Assembly (NCBI RefSeq): GCF_902167635.1
Contig: NZ_CABHMS010000006.1
Span: forward strand, 186,001-250,000
Reading direction: 5' to 3'
Source of the DNA: Chitinophaga vietnamensis
GTDB taxonomy: Bacteria > Bacteroidota > Bacteroidia > Chitinophagales > Chitinophagaceae
Length of the DNA stretch: 64,000 bases
Part shown: in pieces, positions 10,442 to 18,987 of the stretch
Layout of the letters: each line of letters starts with the position of its first letter
How positions within the stretch are numbered: position 1 is the first letter of the stretch
Position numbers and translations under genes: made by a program
Notes under the pieces: generated by a model
What the model was told of the DNA's origin: nothing
The model's database searches: none
What the model saw: only the letters and a program-made list of their open reading frames with translations

Positions 10442-11689
10442 CTAAAAGGCTAACACATCTTTGTTTCCGAATGTTTCATAAGAAGACGTAATTACCTGGT
10501 CGCCGGGTTGCAAGCCATCCAGCACTTCAAAATACAACGGATTTTTCCGGCCCAGTGATATATTCCGCTTCACGGCGCGTTTGCCGCTCTTGTCCACCAC
10601 GTATACCCAGTTACCGCCGGTGTCAGAAAAGAAGCCACCGAGCGGTAAAAGGATAGCTTGGGCCGACTTACCCAATACAAGGCGGATAGGAGAAGATTGT
10701 CCACGTCTGATACCCTCGGGGGTATCTTTTTCGAAGTTGAGATCAGCCTGGAAACGGCCGTTCTTCACTTCAGGATATACTTTGGTGACGATCATATCAT
10801 ATGTTTTGCCGTCAAACTCAAAGCTGGCCTTCAGGCCGGCGAATACCTGTGAAACATAGTGCTCATCGATATCTGCGCGTAATTTAAATCCGTTGAGGTC
10901 ATCGATCTGGCCAATGTTCTGGCCGGCGGTGATGCTGGAGCCTACCTCTACATCGATCGACGACAGCTGGCCGGATACCGGGGCACGCACGATCAGGCTG
11001 TTGAGATTTTCTTTCATCAGGGCGAGGTTACGCTGGGTACGCGTCAAAGTGCCCTCCAGCTGCGATATCTGGCGGATGGCGTTCTCTTTCTGGTAACGCT
11101 GTGATTGCAGCTGGATATCACGTTGTTTGATCAACCCTTCCAGCTCATTCTTGTTCTTCACAAATTCCTGGCGGGCGATGATCTTTTCATCCACCAGTTG
11201 TTTGTTACGGTCGTACAGGTCTTGTGCAGTAGCGATCTTCGCATCATAGTCGTAGATGGTTTGCTGCATCGTGAATTCCTGTTGACGGATATTGAGGCGG
11301 GTGTTTTGTAACTCGTTCTGCAAGCGGTATATTTCGGTTTCGTGGTTTACGAAGTCCATCATCATACGCTGGTTATCCAGCTTCAGGATAGAGTCGCCGG
11401 CTTTTACCATGCTGCCGCCTTCGAGGTATTTCTGGCTTACATAGCCGCCTTCGATCGCATCCAGGCGGATGGTCTTCAGTGGCATCACCACAGCGGTGAC
11501 CGCGATATATACATCAAAGGTACCTTTGGTAACGGGCGAGATCGTGATCTTGTCTTTCTCCACATTCAAAGTGGCGCGGTGGTCCGCGAAGATGAGGTTA
11601 TACAACAACAGCAGCACTACAAGGCCGCCGCCACTGATCATCAGGATGCGTTTCTTAGACCAAAACTTCTTTTCTATTTTTCTGTCCAT
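10442..11689 (-). CDS. HlyD/MacA-type periplasmic adaptor (membrane fusion protein)
   Basis: 415 aa with a short cytoplasmic N-terminus, one membrane anchor at about residues 17-35, a lipoyl/barrel-sandwich half (EGGYVSQKYLEGGSMVKAGD), a long alpha-helical hairpin (about 115-240, rich in Gln, Glu, Arg), the second lipoyl half (VRAPVSGQLSSIDVEVGS), and beta-barrel and membrane-proximal domains. This is the plan of MacA-like adaptors that bridge an inner-membrane pump to an outer-membrane TolC-like channel. First gene of the efflux operon; no TolC-like gene is visible in the window. Its promoter region is shared with the divergent response regulator. Confidence 0.92.
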   Translation of the reverse strand: MDRKIEKKFWSKKRILMISGGGLVVLLLLYNLIFADHRATLNVEKDKITISPVTKGTFDVYIAVTAVVMPLKTIRLDAIEGGYVSQKYLEGGSMVKAGDSILKLDNQRMMMDFVNHETEIYRLQNELQNTRLNIRQQEFTMQQTIYDYDAKIATAQDLYDRNKQLVDEKIIARQEFVKNKNELEGLIKQRDIQLQSQRYQKENAIRQISQLEGTLTRTQRNLALMKENLNSLIVRAPVSGQLSSIDVEVGSSITAGQNIGQIDDLNGFKLRADIDEHYVSQVFAGLKASFEFDGKTYDMIVTKVYPEVKNGRFQADLNFEKDTPEGIRRGQSSPIRLVLGKSAQAILLPLGGFFSDTGGNWVYVVDKSGKRAVKRNISLGRKNPLYFEVLDGLQPGDQVITSSYETFGNKDVLAF

Positions 11690-11722
11690 GTGTTTTACGG
11701 AAAGTTTGCTGACCGGGAAAAG

Positions 11723-11737
11723 TCAATCCATATGCCA
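11723..11737 (-). promoter_or_regulatory. Candidate sigma-54 (-24/-12) promoter for the efflux operon
   Basis: Minus-strand reading TGGCATATGGATTGA against the RpoN consensus TGGCAC-N5-TTGC: the -24 GG and the spacing fit, but the -12 GC is GA. It lies 34 bases upstream of the adaptor start, next to a gene for a sigma-54 type activator. Imperfect match, so tentative. Confidence 0.35.
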
Positions 11738-11790
11738 AAGCCCAAAATCCTTTACTGTCAATGATTTCCAAGGATTAAAGCCATAAAAAA

Positions 11791-11827
11791 CGTCCTATGC
11801 CGGACAACCGGTGTCCATAATCGGACA
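11791..11827. promoter_or_regulatory. Phased inverted-repeat array, candidate activator binding site
   Basis: Four half-sites lie one helical turn apart: CGTCC (11791-11795), GGACA (11802-11806), TGTCC (11812-11816) and GGACA (11823-11827). They form two palindromes of the type YGTCC-N6-GGACA with centres 21 bases apart, i.e. two turns. The array lies between the divergent efflux operon and the response regulator gene and has the geometry of an enhancer for an NtrC-type activator. Confidence 0.55.
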
Positions 11828-11871
11828 ATCGTGGGTTCAGGCCATTGAAGCGTTTTGAGCGTTTCAAGGGC

Positions 11872-11886
11872 TGGCACGCTTTTATC
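11872..11886 (+). promoter_or_regulatory. Weak sigma-54-like sequence upstream of the response regulator
   Basis: TGGCACGCTTTTATC has a perfect -24 block but a poor -12 block (TATC for TTGC). It points toward the response regulator gene, 60 bases from its ATG. Could allow autoregulation; equally could be chance. Confidence 0.2.
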
Positions 11887-11898
11887 TCGGCACAAATC

Positions 11899-11927
11899 CG
11901 TAATTCTTAATTCGTAATTCGTAATTT
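11899..11927. repeat. AT-rich short direct repeats (TAATTCG units)
   Basis: Three near-copies of a seven- to eight-base unit of the type TAATTCG/TAATTCT stand in tandem just upstream of the response regulator. On the minus strand they translate to the ITNYELRITD-type phrase that is a familiar artefact of such intergenic repeats. No coding role is claimed. Confidence 0.5.
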
Positions 11928-11946
11928 GCTTTAATTTCATGCTACT

Positions 11947-13302
11947 ATGACCACAATCCAATCAGGAAAGATTTTAATTGTTGATGATGATGTAGATGTT
12001 TTGCGCGCTGCAAGACTCTTGTTAAAACGTCATTTCGAACAGGTAGACTTTGAAAAGAATCCGCAGAAGATCCCCTACCTCGTATCCAATTTCGATTATG
12101 ATGTGATATTGCTGGATATGAACTTCACCCGCGACCTTAGCAGCGGCAAGGAAGGTTTCGAATGGCTGGACCGCATCCTCGATATCAAACCCAATTCCTC
12201 CGTAGTGCTGTTCACCGCCTATGGCGATGTGGAGATGGCTGTACGCGCCATCAAGGCCGGCGCCACCGACTTCGTGCTGAAGCCCTGGGAAAACGACAAG
12301 CTGCTGGCCACTATCCAGGGAGCTTTCAATAAACACGTGGCACGCCAGGAGAAGCCCGGCCTCTCGCCTACTGCCGTAGCCAATAACAATATGATCATCG
12401 GCAAAAGCGCCGCCATGCAGGCCGTATTCGATACCGCCGAAAGAGTGGCCGGCACCGACGCCAATATCCTCATCCTCGGCGAAAACGGTACCGGCAAGGA
12501 TTTGCTGGCAAGGCATATCCACCGGCTGTCGCAACGCACCGGCAAAAATTTCGTGAGCGTAGACCTCGGCGCCATCGCCGAAACCCTCTTTGAAAGTGAA
12601 CTGTTCGGCCACGTGAAAGGCGCCTTCACCGATGCCCGCGAAGACCGCACCGGACGCTTTGAAGAAGCCAATGGCGGCACCATCTTCCTCGACGAAATAG
12701 GCAATATCTCCATCCCCTTCCAGGCCAAACTGCTCACCGTATTGCAAAACAGGTTCGTAACCAAAGTAGGCTCCAACAAAAACATCCCGATCGATGTACG
12801 CCTCGTTTGCGCCACCAACCGCAATATCCAGCACATGGCCGCCCAACACCTGTTCCGCCAGGACCTGCTGTATCGCATCAACACCATCGAAATACACCTG
12901 CCGCCACTGCGCGAACGCACCGAAGATATCATACCACTGGCCGAACATTTCCTCCACCTCTATCGCGAAAAATATAAACGCCCGGTCAACAGCCTGAGCG
13001 ACGCCCTCGTACAACAACTGCAACAATACGAATGGCCCGGTAACGTGCGCGAGCTGCAACACGCCATGGAACGCGCTGTCATCCTCTCGCAAGGAAAAAC
13101 ACTGCAACCCAAAGATGTGTTCGTGAAAAGCAATAACGTCGCCGATCAACAGATGGACACCGGCTACAACCTGGAAGAAATGGAACGCAACATCATCACA
13201 CAGGCGATGAAAAAATGTAATGGCAACATCACAGAAGCCGCCAAGGAACTGGGATTGAGCAGGGCTGCCCTCTACCGCCGCCTGGAAAAATACAATATCT
13301 GA
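11947..13302 (+). CDS. Sigma-54-dependent response regulator, NtrC family
   Basis: 451 aa in three domains. The receiver domain carries the acidic cluster DDD (13-15), phosphoacceptor D57 in ILLDMNF, T90 and K112. The AAA+ domain has Walker A GENGTGKD at 178-185 and Walker B TIFLDE at 245-250. The loop that touches sigma-54 reads GAFTDA (225-230) rather than the textbook GAFTGA. A Fis-type helix-turn-helix closes the protein (NITEAAKELGLSRAALYRRL). It abuts the sensor kinase gene and is divergent from the efflux operon, which is its most likely target through the phased GTCC/GGAC array. Confidence 0.95.
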   Translation: MTTIQSGKILIVDDDVDVLRAARLLLKRHFEQVDFEKNPQKIPYLVSNFDYDVILLDMNFTRDLSSGKEGFEWLDRILDIKPNSSVVLFTAYGDVEMAVRAIKAGATDFVLKPWENDKLLATIQGAFNKHVARQEKPGLSPTAVANNNMIIGKSAAMQAVFDTAERVAGTDANILILGENGTGKDLLARHIHRLSQRTGKNFVSVDLGAIAETLFESELFGHVKGAFTDAREDRTGRFEEANGGTIFLDEIGNISIPFQAKLLTVLQNRFVTKVGSNKNIPIDVRLVCATNRNIQHMAAQHLFRQDLLYRINTIEIHLPPLRERTEDIIPLAEHFLHLYREKYKRPVNSLSDALVQQLQQYEWPGNVRELQHAMERAVILSQGKTLQPKDVFVKSNNVADQQMDTGYNLEEMERNIITQAMKKCNGNITEAAKELGLSRAALYRRLEKYNI

Positions 13303-13304
13303 CA

Positions 13305-14645
13305 TTGAACAGGTTCAGCATCAATATTACCCTGCGGGTGATCGTGCTCACACTTACGATCGGCATCACCACCTGGCTGTATCTGAACGGATGGCCCCCA
13401 CTCGCCTTCCTTCTCCTGCCGCTGGTGCTCCTGCAGATGTATGGTATCTATTATTATCTCAACCGCATCAATCGTAAACTCACCCTCTTTCTCGAATCCA
13501 TCCGCTATGAGGATTTCTCTGTGAGGTTCAGCGCAGATAATAAGCTGGGAAAGAGTTTCAGCATGTTGAACCATCAGTTCAATGAAGTGCTCGAAGCCTT
13601 TCGGCAAACACGCGCTGAAAAAGAAGCTAACCTTAAATACATCGATACGCTGATCCAGCATATCAGCATCGGCGTGCTGTCGTTTGATACAGAAGGAAAG
13701 ATAGAGCTCATCAATCCCGCGGCCTTCCGCCTGATGGGCATCTACCGCCTCCGCAATATTTCCGAACTGAAAACAGTGCATCCCGGACTGGCAGAAGTGC
13801 TCACCGAACTGCCTTCCGGCAATAAATCCTTATACGCCACCCGGCAGGAGCAACAGCTGTCTATACACGCCACCACAGTGCGTTTGCAGGGACGGCTCAT
13901 CAAACTCATCTCTATCCAGAACATCCATTCCGAATTGCAGAAAAAGGAATTGGAAGCCTGGCAAAATCTCACCAAGATACTGCGCCACGAGATCATGAAC
14001 TCGGTAACGCCCATCGTATCATTGATTGGTACGATGCAGGAGATCGTGGAACTGGACATCGCGCCCGGCTCGCCGCATCCCGAGGGCATCGCCGACCTCC
14101 GCGAAGCGCTGCAAACCGTGGAAAGCCGCAGCAAGGGCATCATGAACTTCGTTAACGCCTACCGCGATTACACCACGCTGCCACAACCGCAATTCACCAC
14201 CGTTAATATCAAAACGCTGGTAAGCTCCGTCAGCAGCCTGTTCCAGACCGATATGAAACAGGCGGGCATTCATTTCCAACTCGAGATCGATGGCGAACAA
14301 ATGGAGATCCATGCAGATGTTTCGCAACTGCAAATGGTACTCATCAATCTCGTCAAAAATGCAATGGATGCCCTGGAACATACGCCCGATCCAACTATCG
14401 AGCTGAGGGTGTATCCCAACAATACCCAACAGGTATGCATCGAAGTGACCGACAATGGCCCTGGTATTGACACCGACGCCATGAACAAGATCTTCATCCC
14501 CTTCTTCACTACCAAAAAGAAAGGCTCCGGCATTGGCCTCAGCCTCTCCCAGCAGATCATACAAATGCACGGAGGCCAGCTGAAAGTAGTCAGCCCCGGC
14601 ACTAACGGGAACGGCACTACGTTTTATATCCTGCTAAATATCTAG
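13305..14645 (+). CDS. Sensor histidine kinase with PAS-like domain
   Basis: 446 aa, membrane-bound. Two helices near residues 8-27 and 31-52 leave almost no periplasmic loop, so the signal is probably sensed within the membrane or cytoplasm. A PAS-like region (about 115-210) precedes the H-box RHEIMNSVTPI with His228, then N-box LINLVKNAMDAL, G1 VTDNGPGID and G2 GSGIGLSLS. The start is a TTG two bases after the response regulator stop, which places the pair in a tightly coupled operon; no in-frame ATG near it keeps the first helix. Expected to phosphorylate D57 of the upstream regulator. Confidence 0.92.
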   Translation: MNRFSINITLRVIVLTLTIGITTWLYLNGWPPLAFLLLPLVLLQMYGIYYYLNRINRKLTLFLESIRYEDFSVRFSADNKLGKSFSMLNHQFNEVLEAFRQTRAEKEANLKYIDTLIQHISIGVLSFDTEGKIELINPAAFRLMGIYRLRNISELKTVHPGLAEVLTELPSGNKSLYATRQEQQLSIHATTVRLQGRLIKLISIQNIHSELQKKELEAWQNLTKILRHEIMNSVTPIVSLIGTMQEIVELDIAPGSPHPEGIADLREALQTVESRSKGIMNFVNAYRDYTTLPQPQFTTVNIKTLVSSVSSLFQTDMKQAGIHFQLEIDGEQMEIHADVSQLQMVLINLVKNAMDALEHTPDPTIELRVYPNNTQQVCIEVTDNGPGIDTDAMNKIFIPFFTTKKKGSGIGLSLSQQIIQMHGGQLKVVSPGTNGNGTTFYILLNI

Positions 14646-14670
14646 TATCTTGTAAATACAATACGCCGCT

Positions 14671-15348
14671 ATGCTGAAATCCAGATGGCTGACCATCTAC
14701 GCCTTTACCCTCCTGGCAGACCTCGTGCTGGTAGGGCTCCGCATGGATAGCTACCGCTACGCTACCAAACCACTTTTAACCATCATCCTGGCCGCCTACG
14801 TGATCAGCAGCGCAGGCAGCATGCCCATCGTCTTTCGCAGATTCCTGTTGCTGGCATTGCTGTTTTCTTTAGGGGGAGATGTATTGCTGATGTTTGAAGC
14901 GCCTGCATGCTTTCTCTATGGATTGGGCAGCTTCCTGCTGGCGCATGTGATGTATATCTTCTTTTTCCTGAAGATACGCTACAGTGGCAGCCATCCACCG
15001 CTCTGCAGGTATCCCCTGATATTCCTTAACGTCATCTATCTGCTGGCCTTCCTGGTGTTCATGTTCCCCATGCTGGGCAGCCTGAAAATTCCGGTGATAA
15101 TATATGCCATTACCATTTTCGTGATGGTACAAAGCGTATTGCATGCCTTCCACTTCAGGCAGGAGCCCGAAGGCTGGTACTGCATCATCGGGGCGGTGTT
15201 GTTCATGCTCTCCGATACGCTGATCGCTACCGGTAAATTCTATCACCCGCTGCCCGCAAACGGACTGCTGGTAATGCTCACCTATGGCCTGGCCCAGCTG
15301 GGACTGGTATACGGCGCCGTAAAGTTTTTTACACCGGTAGAAAAATAA
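14671..15348 (+). CDS. YhhN-family membrane protein (lysoplasmalogenase-like)
   Basis: 225-aa, almost entirely hydrophobic protein with about eight membrane segments. Motifs such as FSLGGDVLLMF, with a conserved acidic residue in a helix, and SDTLIATGKF match the YhhN/TMEM86 family, whose characterised members cleave the vinyl-ether bond of lysoplasmalogens. The gene follows the histidine kinase by 25 bases on the same strand and could be cotranscribed. Enzymatic activity in this lineage is inferred from family membership only. Confidence 0.75.
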   Translation: MLKSRWLTIYAFTLLADLVLVGLRMDSYRYATKPLLTIILAAYVISSAGSMPIVFRRFLLLALLFSLGGDVLLMFEAPACFLYGLGSFLLAHVMYIFFFLKIRYSGSHPPLCRYPLIFLNVIYLLAFLVFMFPMLGSLKIPVIIYAITIFVMVQSVLHAFHFRQEPEGWYCIIGAVLFMLSDTLIATGKFYHPLPANGLLVMLTYGLAQLGLVYGAVKFFTPVEK

Positions 15349-15368
15349 AATGCTACGCAGCTAATTCG

Positions 15369-15376
15369 TACTTTTG
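15369..15376 (+). promoter_or_regulatory. Bacteroidota-type -7 element for nadB
   Basis: TACTTTTG matches the TAnnTTTG -7 consensus. It ends only six bases before the nadB ATG at 15383, which would give a leaderless or nearly leaderless transcript. No clear -33 TTG at the usual distance. Confidence 0.45.
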
Positions 15377-15382
15377 TTCTCT

Positions 15383-16981
15383 ATGCAACAAACAGATTTT
15401 CTTGTCATCGGTTCGGGTATCGCCGGGTTGACGTACGCACTGAAAGTATCACAACAATGCCCTGATAAAAAGATCACGATCATCACCAAGAGCCGCGAGG
15501 ATGAAACCAATACCAAATACGCGCAAGGTGGTGTGGCCGTAGTAAATGACCTGGAGAACGATAGTTTCGAGAAACATATAGAAGATACGCTCATCGCAGG
15601 CGATGGCCTCTGCAATGAAGAAGTAGTGAAGATTGTAGTAACAGAAGGCCCCGAGCGCGTGAACGAGATCATTGAATGGGGCGCTAATTTCGATAAAACC
15701 GACAGCGGCGATTTCTCCCTCGGCCGCGAAGGCGGTCACTCCGTGTTCCGCGTGATCCATCACAAAGATGTTACCGGTAAAGAGATAGAACGCGCGCTGC
15801 TGGAAGCCATCCACAGAAGGCCTAACATCGAGCTGGTTACCCATTGCTTTGTGGTAGACCTCATCACACAGCACCACCTTGGCTACCTGGTTACCAAGTC
15901 TACACCGGATATCGAATGCTATGGCATCTACGTGCTGAACCTCACCACTAAAAAGATAGAGAAGATACTCTCCAAAGTCACGCTGCTGGCCACCGGCGGC
16001 AACGGACAGGTATACCGCAGTACCACCAATCCCGTGATCGCCACCGGCGATGGCGTGGCCATGGTGTACCGCGCCAAAGGCAAGATCGAGAACATGGAGT
16101 TCATACAATTCCATCCCACCGCGCTCTACGAGCCGGGCAGAAACCCTTCTTTCCTGATCACCGAAGCCGTACGTGGCGATGGCGGCATCCTCCGCAACAT
16201 CCACGGCGAAGACTTCATGCACAAATACGATCCGCGCCTGTCGCTCGCGCCGCGCGATATTGTTGCCCGCGCCATCGATAATGAAATGAAGATCACCGGT
16301 ACCGAGTACGTATACCTCGATTGCCGCCATATGGATATCGAGAAATTCATCCACCATTTTCCGAACATCTACGAAACCTGTAAGAAAGCGGGGATAGATG
16401 TACAGGAACAGATGATCCCCGTTACGCCGGCAGCTCACTACAGCTGCGGCGGTATCAAAACCGATGAATGGGGGCACACCTCTATCCGTAACCTCTACGC
16501 CTGCGGCGAATGCGCCAGCACCGGGCTGCACGGCGCCAACCGCCTCGCCTCCAACTCATTGCTGGAAGCCATGGTATTTGCACACCGCTGCTTCATGGAT
16601 GCCACCAGCCGGATCGATGCCATCAGTTTCAAAGAGAACGTGCCCGACTGGGATGCACGCGGCACCACCGCCCCCCGTGAAATGATCCTCATCACGCAGA
16701 GCCTCAAAGAACTGAAACAGATCATGAGCGACTACGTAGGTATCGTAAGAACCAATGTGCGCCTCGAACGCGCCATGCGCCGCCTCGATATCCTCCACGA
16801 GGAAACCGAAGCCCTCTACGAAACCACAGAGGTGTCGCCACAACTCTGCGAACTGCGCAATCTTATCACAGTAGGGTATCTCATCGTAAAAGGCGCTACC
16901 TTCCGTAAAGAAAGCCGTGGCCTCCACTACAATACCGATTACCCCGAAAAGAGCCCCCTGGTACAGAACATCGTATTATAG
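15383..16981 (+). CDS. nadB: L-aspartate oxidase
   Basis: 532 aa from the ATG at 15383; an upstream in-frame TTG overlaps the promoter element and is unlikely. Oxidises L-aspartate to iminoaspartate, the first step of de novo NAD synthesis. FAD-binding motif VIGSGIAGLTYAL at the N-terminus, KYAQGGVAVV, substrate/FAD region with IQFHPTAL and GDGGILRN, the PAAHYSCGGI motif and RLASNSLLEA near residue 390 all match NadB. A helical C-terminal domain follows. NadA and NadC are not in the window. Confidence 0.95.
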   Translation: MQQTDFLVIGSGIAGLTYALKVSQQCPDKKITIITKSREDETNTKYAQGGVAVVNDLENDSFEKHIEDTLIAGDGLCNEEVVKIVVTEGPERVNEIIEWGANFDKTDSGDFSLGREGGHSVFRVIHHKDVTGKEIERALLEAIHRRPNIELVTHCFVVDLITQHHLGYLVTKSTPDIECYGIYVLNLTTKKIEKILSKVTLLATGGNGQVYRSTTNPVIATGDGVAMVYRAKGKIENMEFIQFHPTALYEPGRNPSFLITEAVRGDGGILRNIHGEDFMHKYDPRLSLAPRDIVARAIDNEMKITGTEYVYLDCRHMDIEKFIHHFPNIYETCKKAGIDVQEQMIPVTPAAHYSCGGIKTDEWGHTSIRNLYACGECASTGLHGANRLASNSLLEAMVFAHRCFMDATSRIDAISFKENVPDWDARGTTAPREMILITQSLKELKQIMSDYVGIVRTNVRLERAMRRLDILHEETEALYETTEVSPQLCELRNLITVGYLIVKGATFRKESRGLHYNTDYPEKSPLVQNIVL

Positions 16982-16992
16982 CGGCTTTGCAG

Positions 16993-17000
16993 TACCTTTG
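16993..17000 (+). promoter_or_regulatory. Bacteroidota-type -7 element for the acyltransferase gene
   Basis: TACCTTTG matches TAnnTTTG; the predicted transcript start is about 25 bases before the ATG at 17030. -33 element not obvious. Confidence 0.4.
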
Positions 17001-17029
17001 CGTGTTGCTAATTCAACGAACGGAAGATT

Positions 17030-17899
17030 ATGTATTATCTGTTGCTTGCTTTATGTTACGGGATCTCTCTCCTGCCGTTTCCGCTATTGTACTTTCTCAG
17101 CGACTGCTGCTATGTGCTGGTGTACCATGTTTTCGGCTATCGCAAAAAAGTGGTGTTTGCCAACCTGGTACAGGCATTCCCGGATAAATCGCCGGAAGAG
17201 ATCAAGGCTATCGCAAAAAAATATTACCGCAACCTCACCGATATGATGGTGGAAACCATCAAACTGCTCACCATCAGCGAAAAGCAGCTGGGCAAGCGTT
17301 TCCACGCGGACATCACCGTACTGCACGAGCTCTACGCAAAAGGCAAAAGCTGCCAGATGCACCTGGGCCATAACTTCAACTGGGAATGGGCTAACCTGTA
17401 TTGCATGCAAAGGGTGAACTACCCTTTCCTGGTAGTGTATATGCCGCTCTCCAGCAAGCCCGCCGACCGGCTGTTTCGCCACTTCCGGGAGAAATTCGGC
17501 TCTACCCTAATCGCCGCAAACGATATGGCCAACAGCATGAAACCCTGGATAGACAAGCAATACCTCATTGCGCTGGTAGCCGACCAGAATCCCGGCAACC
17601 CGCGCAGCTGTCTGTGGTATCCTTTCCTCAACAAAATGACTCCCTTCTATAAAGGCCCTGAAATGGCTGCTAAAAGAAATAATATACCCGTTGTATTTGT
17701 AGACATCAGGAAAGTGAAACGCGGCTATTATCACGCGGAGTTAAAGCTGATGTTCGAAGATCCGCAACAGGCGCCTGCCGGCGAGATCACCGAAACATTC
17801 GTAAAATACCTGGAGAAAAATATCCGCGAACAACCCGAAGTATGGGTATGGAGCCACCGCCGCTGGAAACACAAATATGAAGATTGGGTAAAAAATTAA
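17030..17899 (+). CDS. Lipid A biosynthesis acyltransferase, LpxL/HtrB family
   Basis: 289 aa, matching the usual 290-310 of LpxL-type late acyltransferases. An N-terminal hydrophobic segment (about 3-30) anchors it to the inner membrane. The catalytic H-X4-E motif appears in LGHNFNWEWAN, followed by the conserved ADQNPGN and a basic C-terminus with WVWSHRRWKHK, characteristic of the family. Expected to add a secondary acyl chain to lipid A or to an ornithine/flavolipid-type amino lipid. Convergent with the BON-LysM gene, sharing a bidirectional hairpin. Confidence 0.88.
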   Translation: MYYLLLALCYGISLLPFPLLYFLSDCCYVLVYHVFGYRKKVVFANLVQAFPDKSPEEIKAIAKKYYRNLTDMMVETIKLLTISEKQLGKRFHADITVLHELYAKGKSCQMHLGHNFNWEWANLYCMQRVNYPFLVVYMPLSSKPADRLFRHFREKFGSTLIAANDMANSMKPWIDKQYLIALVADQNPGNPRSCLWYPFLNKMTPFYKGPEMAAKRNNIPVVFVDIRKVKRGYYHAELKLMFEDPQQAPAGEITETFVKYLEKNIREQPEVWVWSHRRWKHKYEDWVKN

Positions 17900-17925
17900 G
17901 AGCGCCGTAATAACAGCGCTCTTAA
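17896..17925 (-). terminator. Hairpin terminator between convergent genes
   Basis: Perfect ten-base arms TTAAGAGCGC (17896-17905) and GCGCTCTTAA (17916-17925), loop of ten. On the minus strand it is followed by AATTTTTT, fitting termination of the BON-LysM gene. The left arm overlaps the stop codon of the plus-strand acyltransferase. Confidence 0.75.
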
Positions 17926-17956
17926 AAAGAAGATCAGAACATTCATTAGACGCAGA

Positions 17957-18331
17957 TCAGGAAGGAATCTTCAGCTTCTGGCCAGGATAGATCAGGTTCG
18001 GATCTTTGATCTGGTCTTTGTTTGCTTCGAAGATATCTTTCCAGGAAACGCCAGGATAGTTTTTCGCAATCTTGCTCAGGCTATCACCGGATTTAACTTC
18101 ATACTCCTGTTCGCCGCCGCTGGCATCGGAAGCAGTGATATTCATCACCACATCAGCAGAGCGCATTTCGGGATCCAGTTTTTCGTAGGTAGCCCACAGT
18201 TGGTCTTTTACATCAGCAGTGGTCTCGCCATCGATATACAACACGTTATCCTGCTCTCTCACTTGTAAATTGGTCACGCCAGCGCTATTTGCCTGGTCAA
18301 TCAGTTCCTTGTATTTTTCTGTTACGCTCAT
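17957..18331 (-). CDS. BON-LysM protein, Kbp/YgaU-like
   Basis: 124 aa without a signal peptide: an N-terminal BON domain (about 5-65) and a C-terminal LysM domain (about 73-122, [17 protein letters not shown] ... [10 protein letters not shown]). This is the layout of E. coli Kbp (YgaU), a cytoplasmic potassium-binding protein. It follows a two-BON lipoprotein on the same strand after 20 bases, so the two likely form an operon. Potassium binding here is inference from the family. Confidence 0.85.
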   Translation of the reverse strand: MSVTEKYKELIDQANSAGVTNLQVREQDNVLYIDGETTADVKDQLWATYEKLDPEMRSADVVMNITASDASGGEQEYEVKSGDSLSKIAKNYPGVSWKDIFEANKDQIKDPNLIYPGQKLKIPS

Positions 18332-18351
18332 GACAGTAATATTTTAAAGGG

Positions 18352-18837
18352 TTATTTCAATGTAAGTTTGTTGTTTACTTTCTTGGGTTTTGATTCCTGT
18401 GCAGTTTGAATGATCTTGCGCAGATCGCTCTTTTTAGCTTCTCCTTCCAGAGTTACTTCGCCATTGGCAACGGATACTTTTACAGTAGAGAATCCTGCTT
18501 TGCCGTAGGCAGAGTCCAGTGTTTTCTTCAGTACATCATCGGGGTTGATGACAACAGGTGCAGCTGCAGGCGCCGGTGCTTTTACTGTTACTTTGTTGTC
18601 AACAGATTTCACGCCGGATACGGTTTTCAGCGCTTCTTCTGCAGCAGTTTTGGCAGCATCGTCAGATACTTCGCCGGAGAGGGTCACTACGCCATTTTTC
18701 ACTTCAGCAGTAACGCCGGGAATGGCACTCAGTTTTTCATTTACGGCCTGCTGGATCTTGCTGTCCGAAGGTTTGCAGGCAAATAGAAATACGCCCATCA
18801 GCATTAAAAGGGCCGCTACGAAGGATTTTATCTTCAT
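18352..18837 (-). CDS. Lipoprotein with two BON domains
   Basis: 161 aa. Signal peptide ends in a lipobox, FLFAC, giving an N-terminal lipidated Cys near residue 21. Two BON domains follow (about 26-85 and 100-160), separated by an Ala/Pro linker with APAPAAAP. BON domains bind phospholipid surfaces and are common in OsmY-like periplasmic stress proteins. Likely an envelope-stress lipoprotein cotranscribed with the Kbp-like gene. Confidence 0.85.
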   Translation of the reverse strand: MKIKSFVAALLMLMGVFLFACKPSDSKIQQAVNEKLSAIPGVTAEVKNGVVTLSGEVSDDAAKTAAEEALKTVSGVKSVDNKVTVKAPAPAAAPVVINPDDVLKKTLDSAYGKAGFSTVKVSVANGEVTLEGEAKKSDLRKIIQTAQESKPKKVNNKLTLK

Positions 18838-18933
18838 GGTTTGAACGGTTTTAGTGCAAGAAGTTAGGCAATAACATTTGAACAGACAATTTTTTCTCCT
18901 TTAACTTATTGTTAATCCAATTAATATATGAGC

Positions 18934-18965
18934 ATAAAAAAAGCCTTCCCTACCCGGGAAGGCTT
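18934..18965 (-). terminator. Intrinsic terminator of the dioxygenase-rhodanese gene
   Basis: Perfect arms AAGCCTTCCC (18941-18950) and GGGAAGGCTT (18956-18965) around a five-base loop, followed on the minus strand by six or more T. Lies 22 bases after the stop. Confidence 0.85.
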
Positions 18966-18987
18966 GTCTGTATTAGGTTTGAAGCCT

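Noticed and set aside
11758-11961. 67-codon minus-strand frame with ITNYELRITD
   Set aside because: It reads through the AT-rich direct repeats and the operator array; a known artefact of such repeats, not a gene.
12022-13305. 427-codon minus-strand frame opposite the response regulator
   Set aside because: Antisense shadow of a gene with all catalytic motifs intact on the plus strand.
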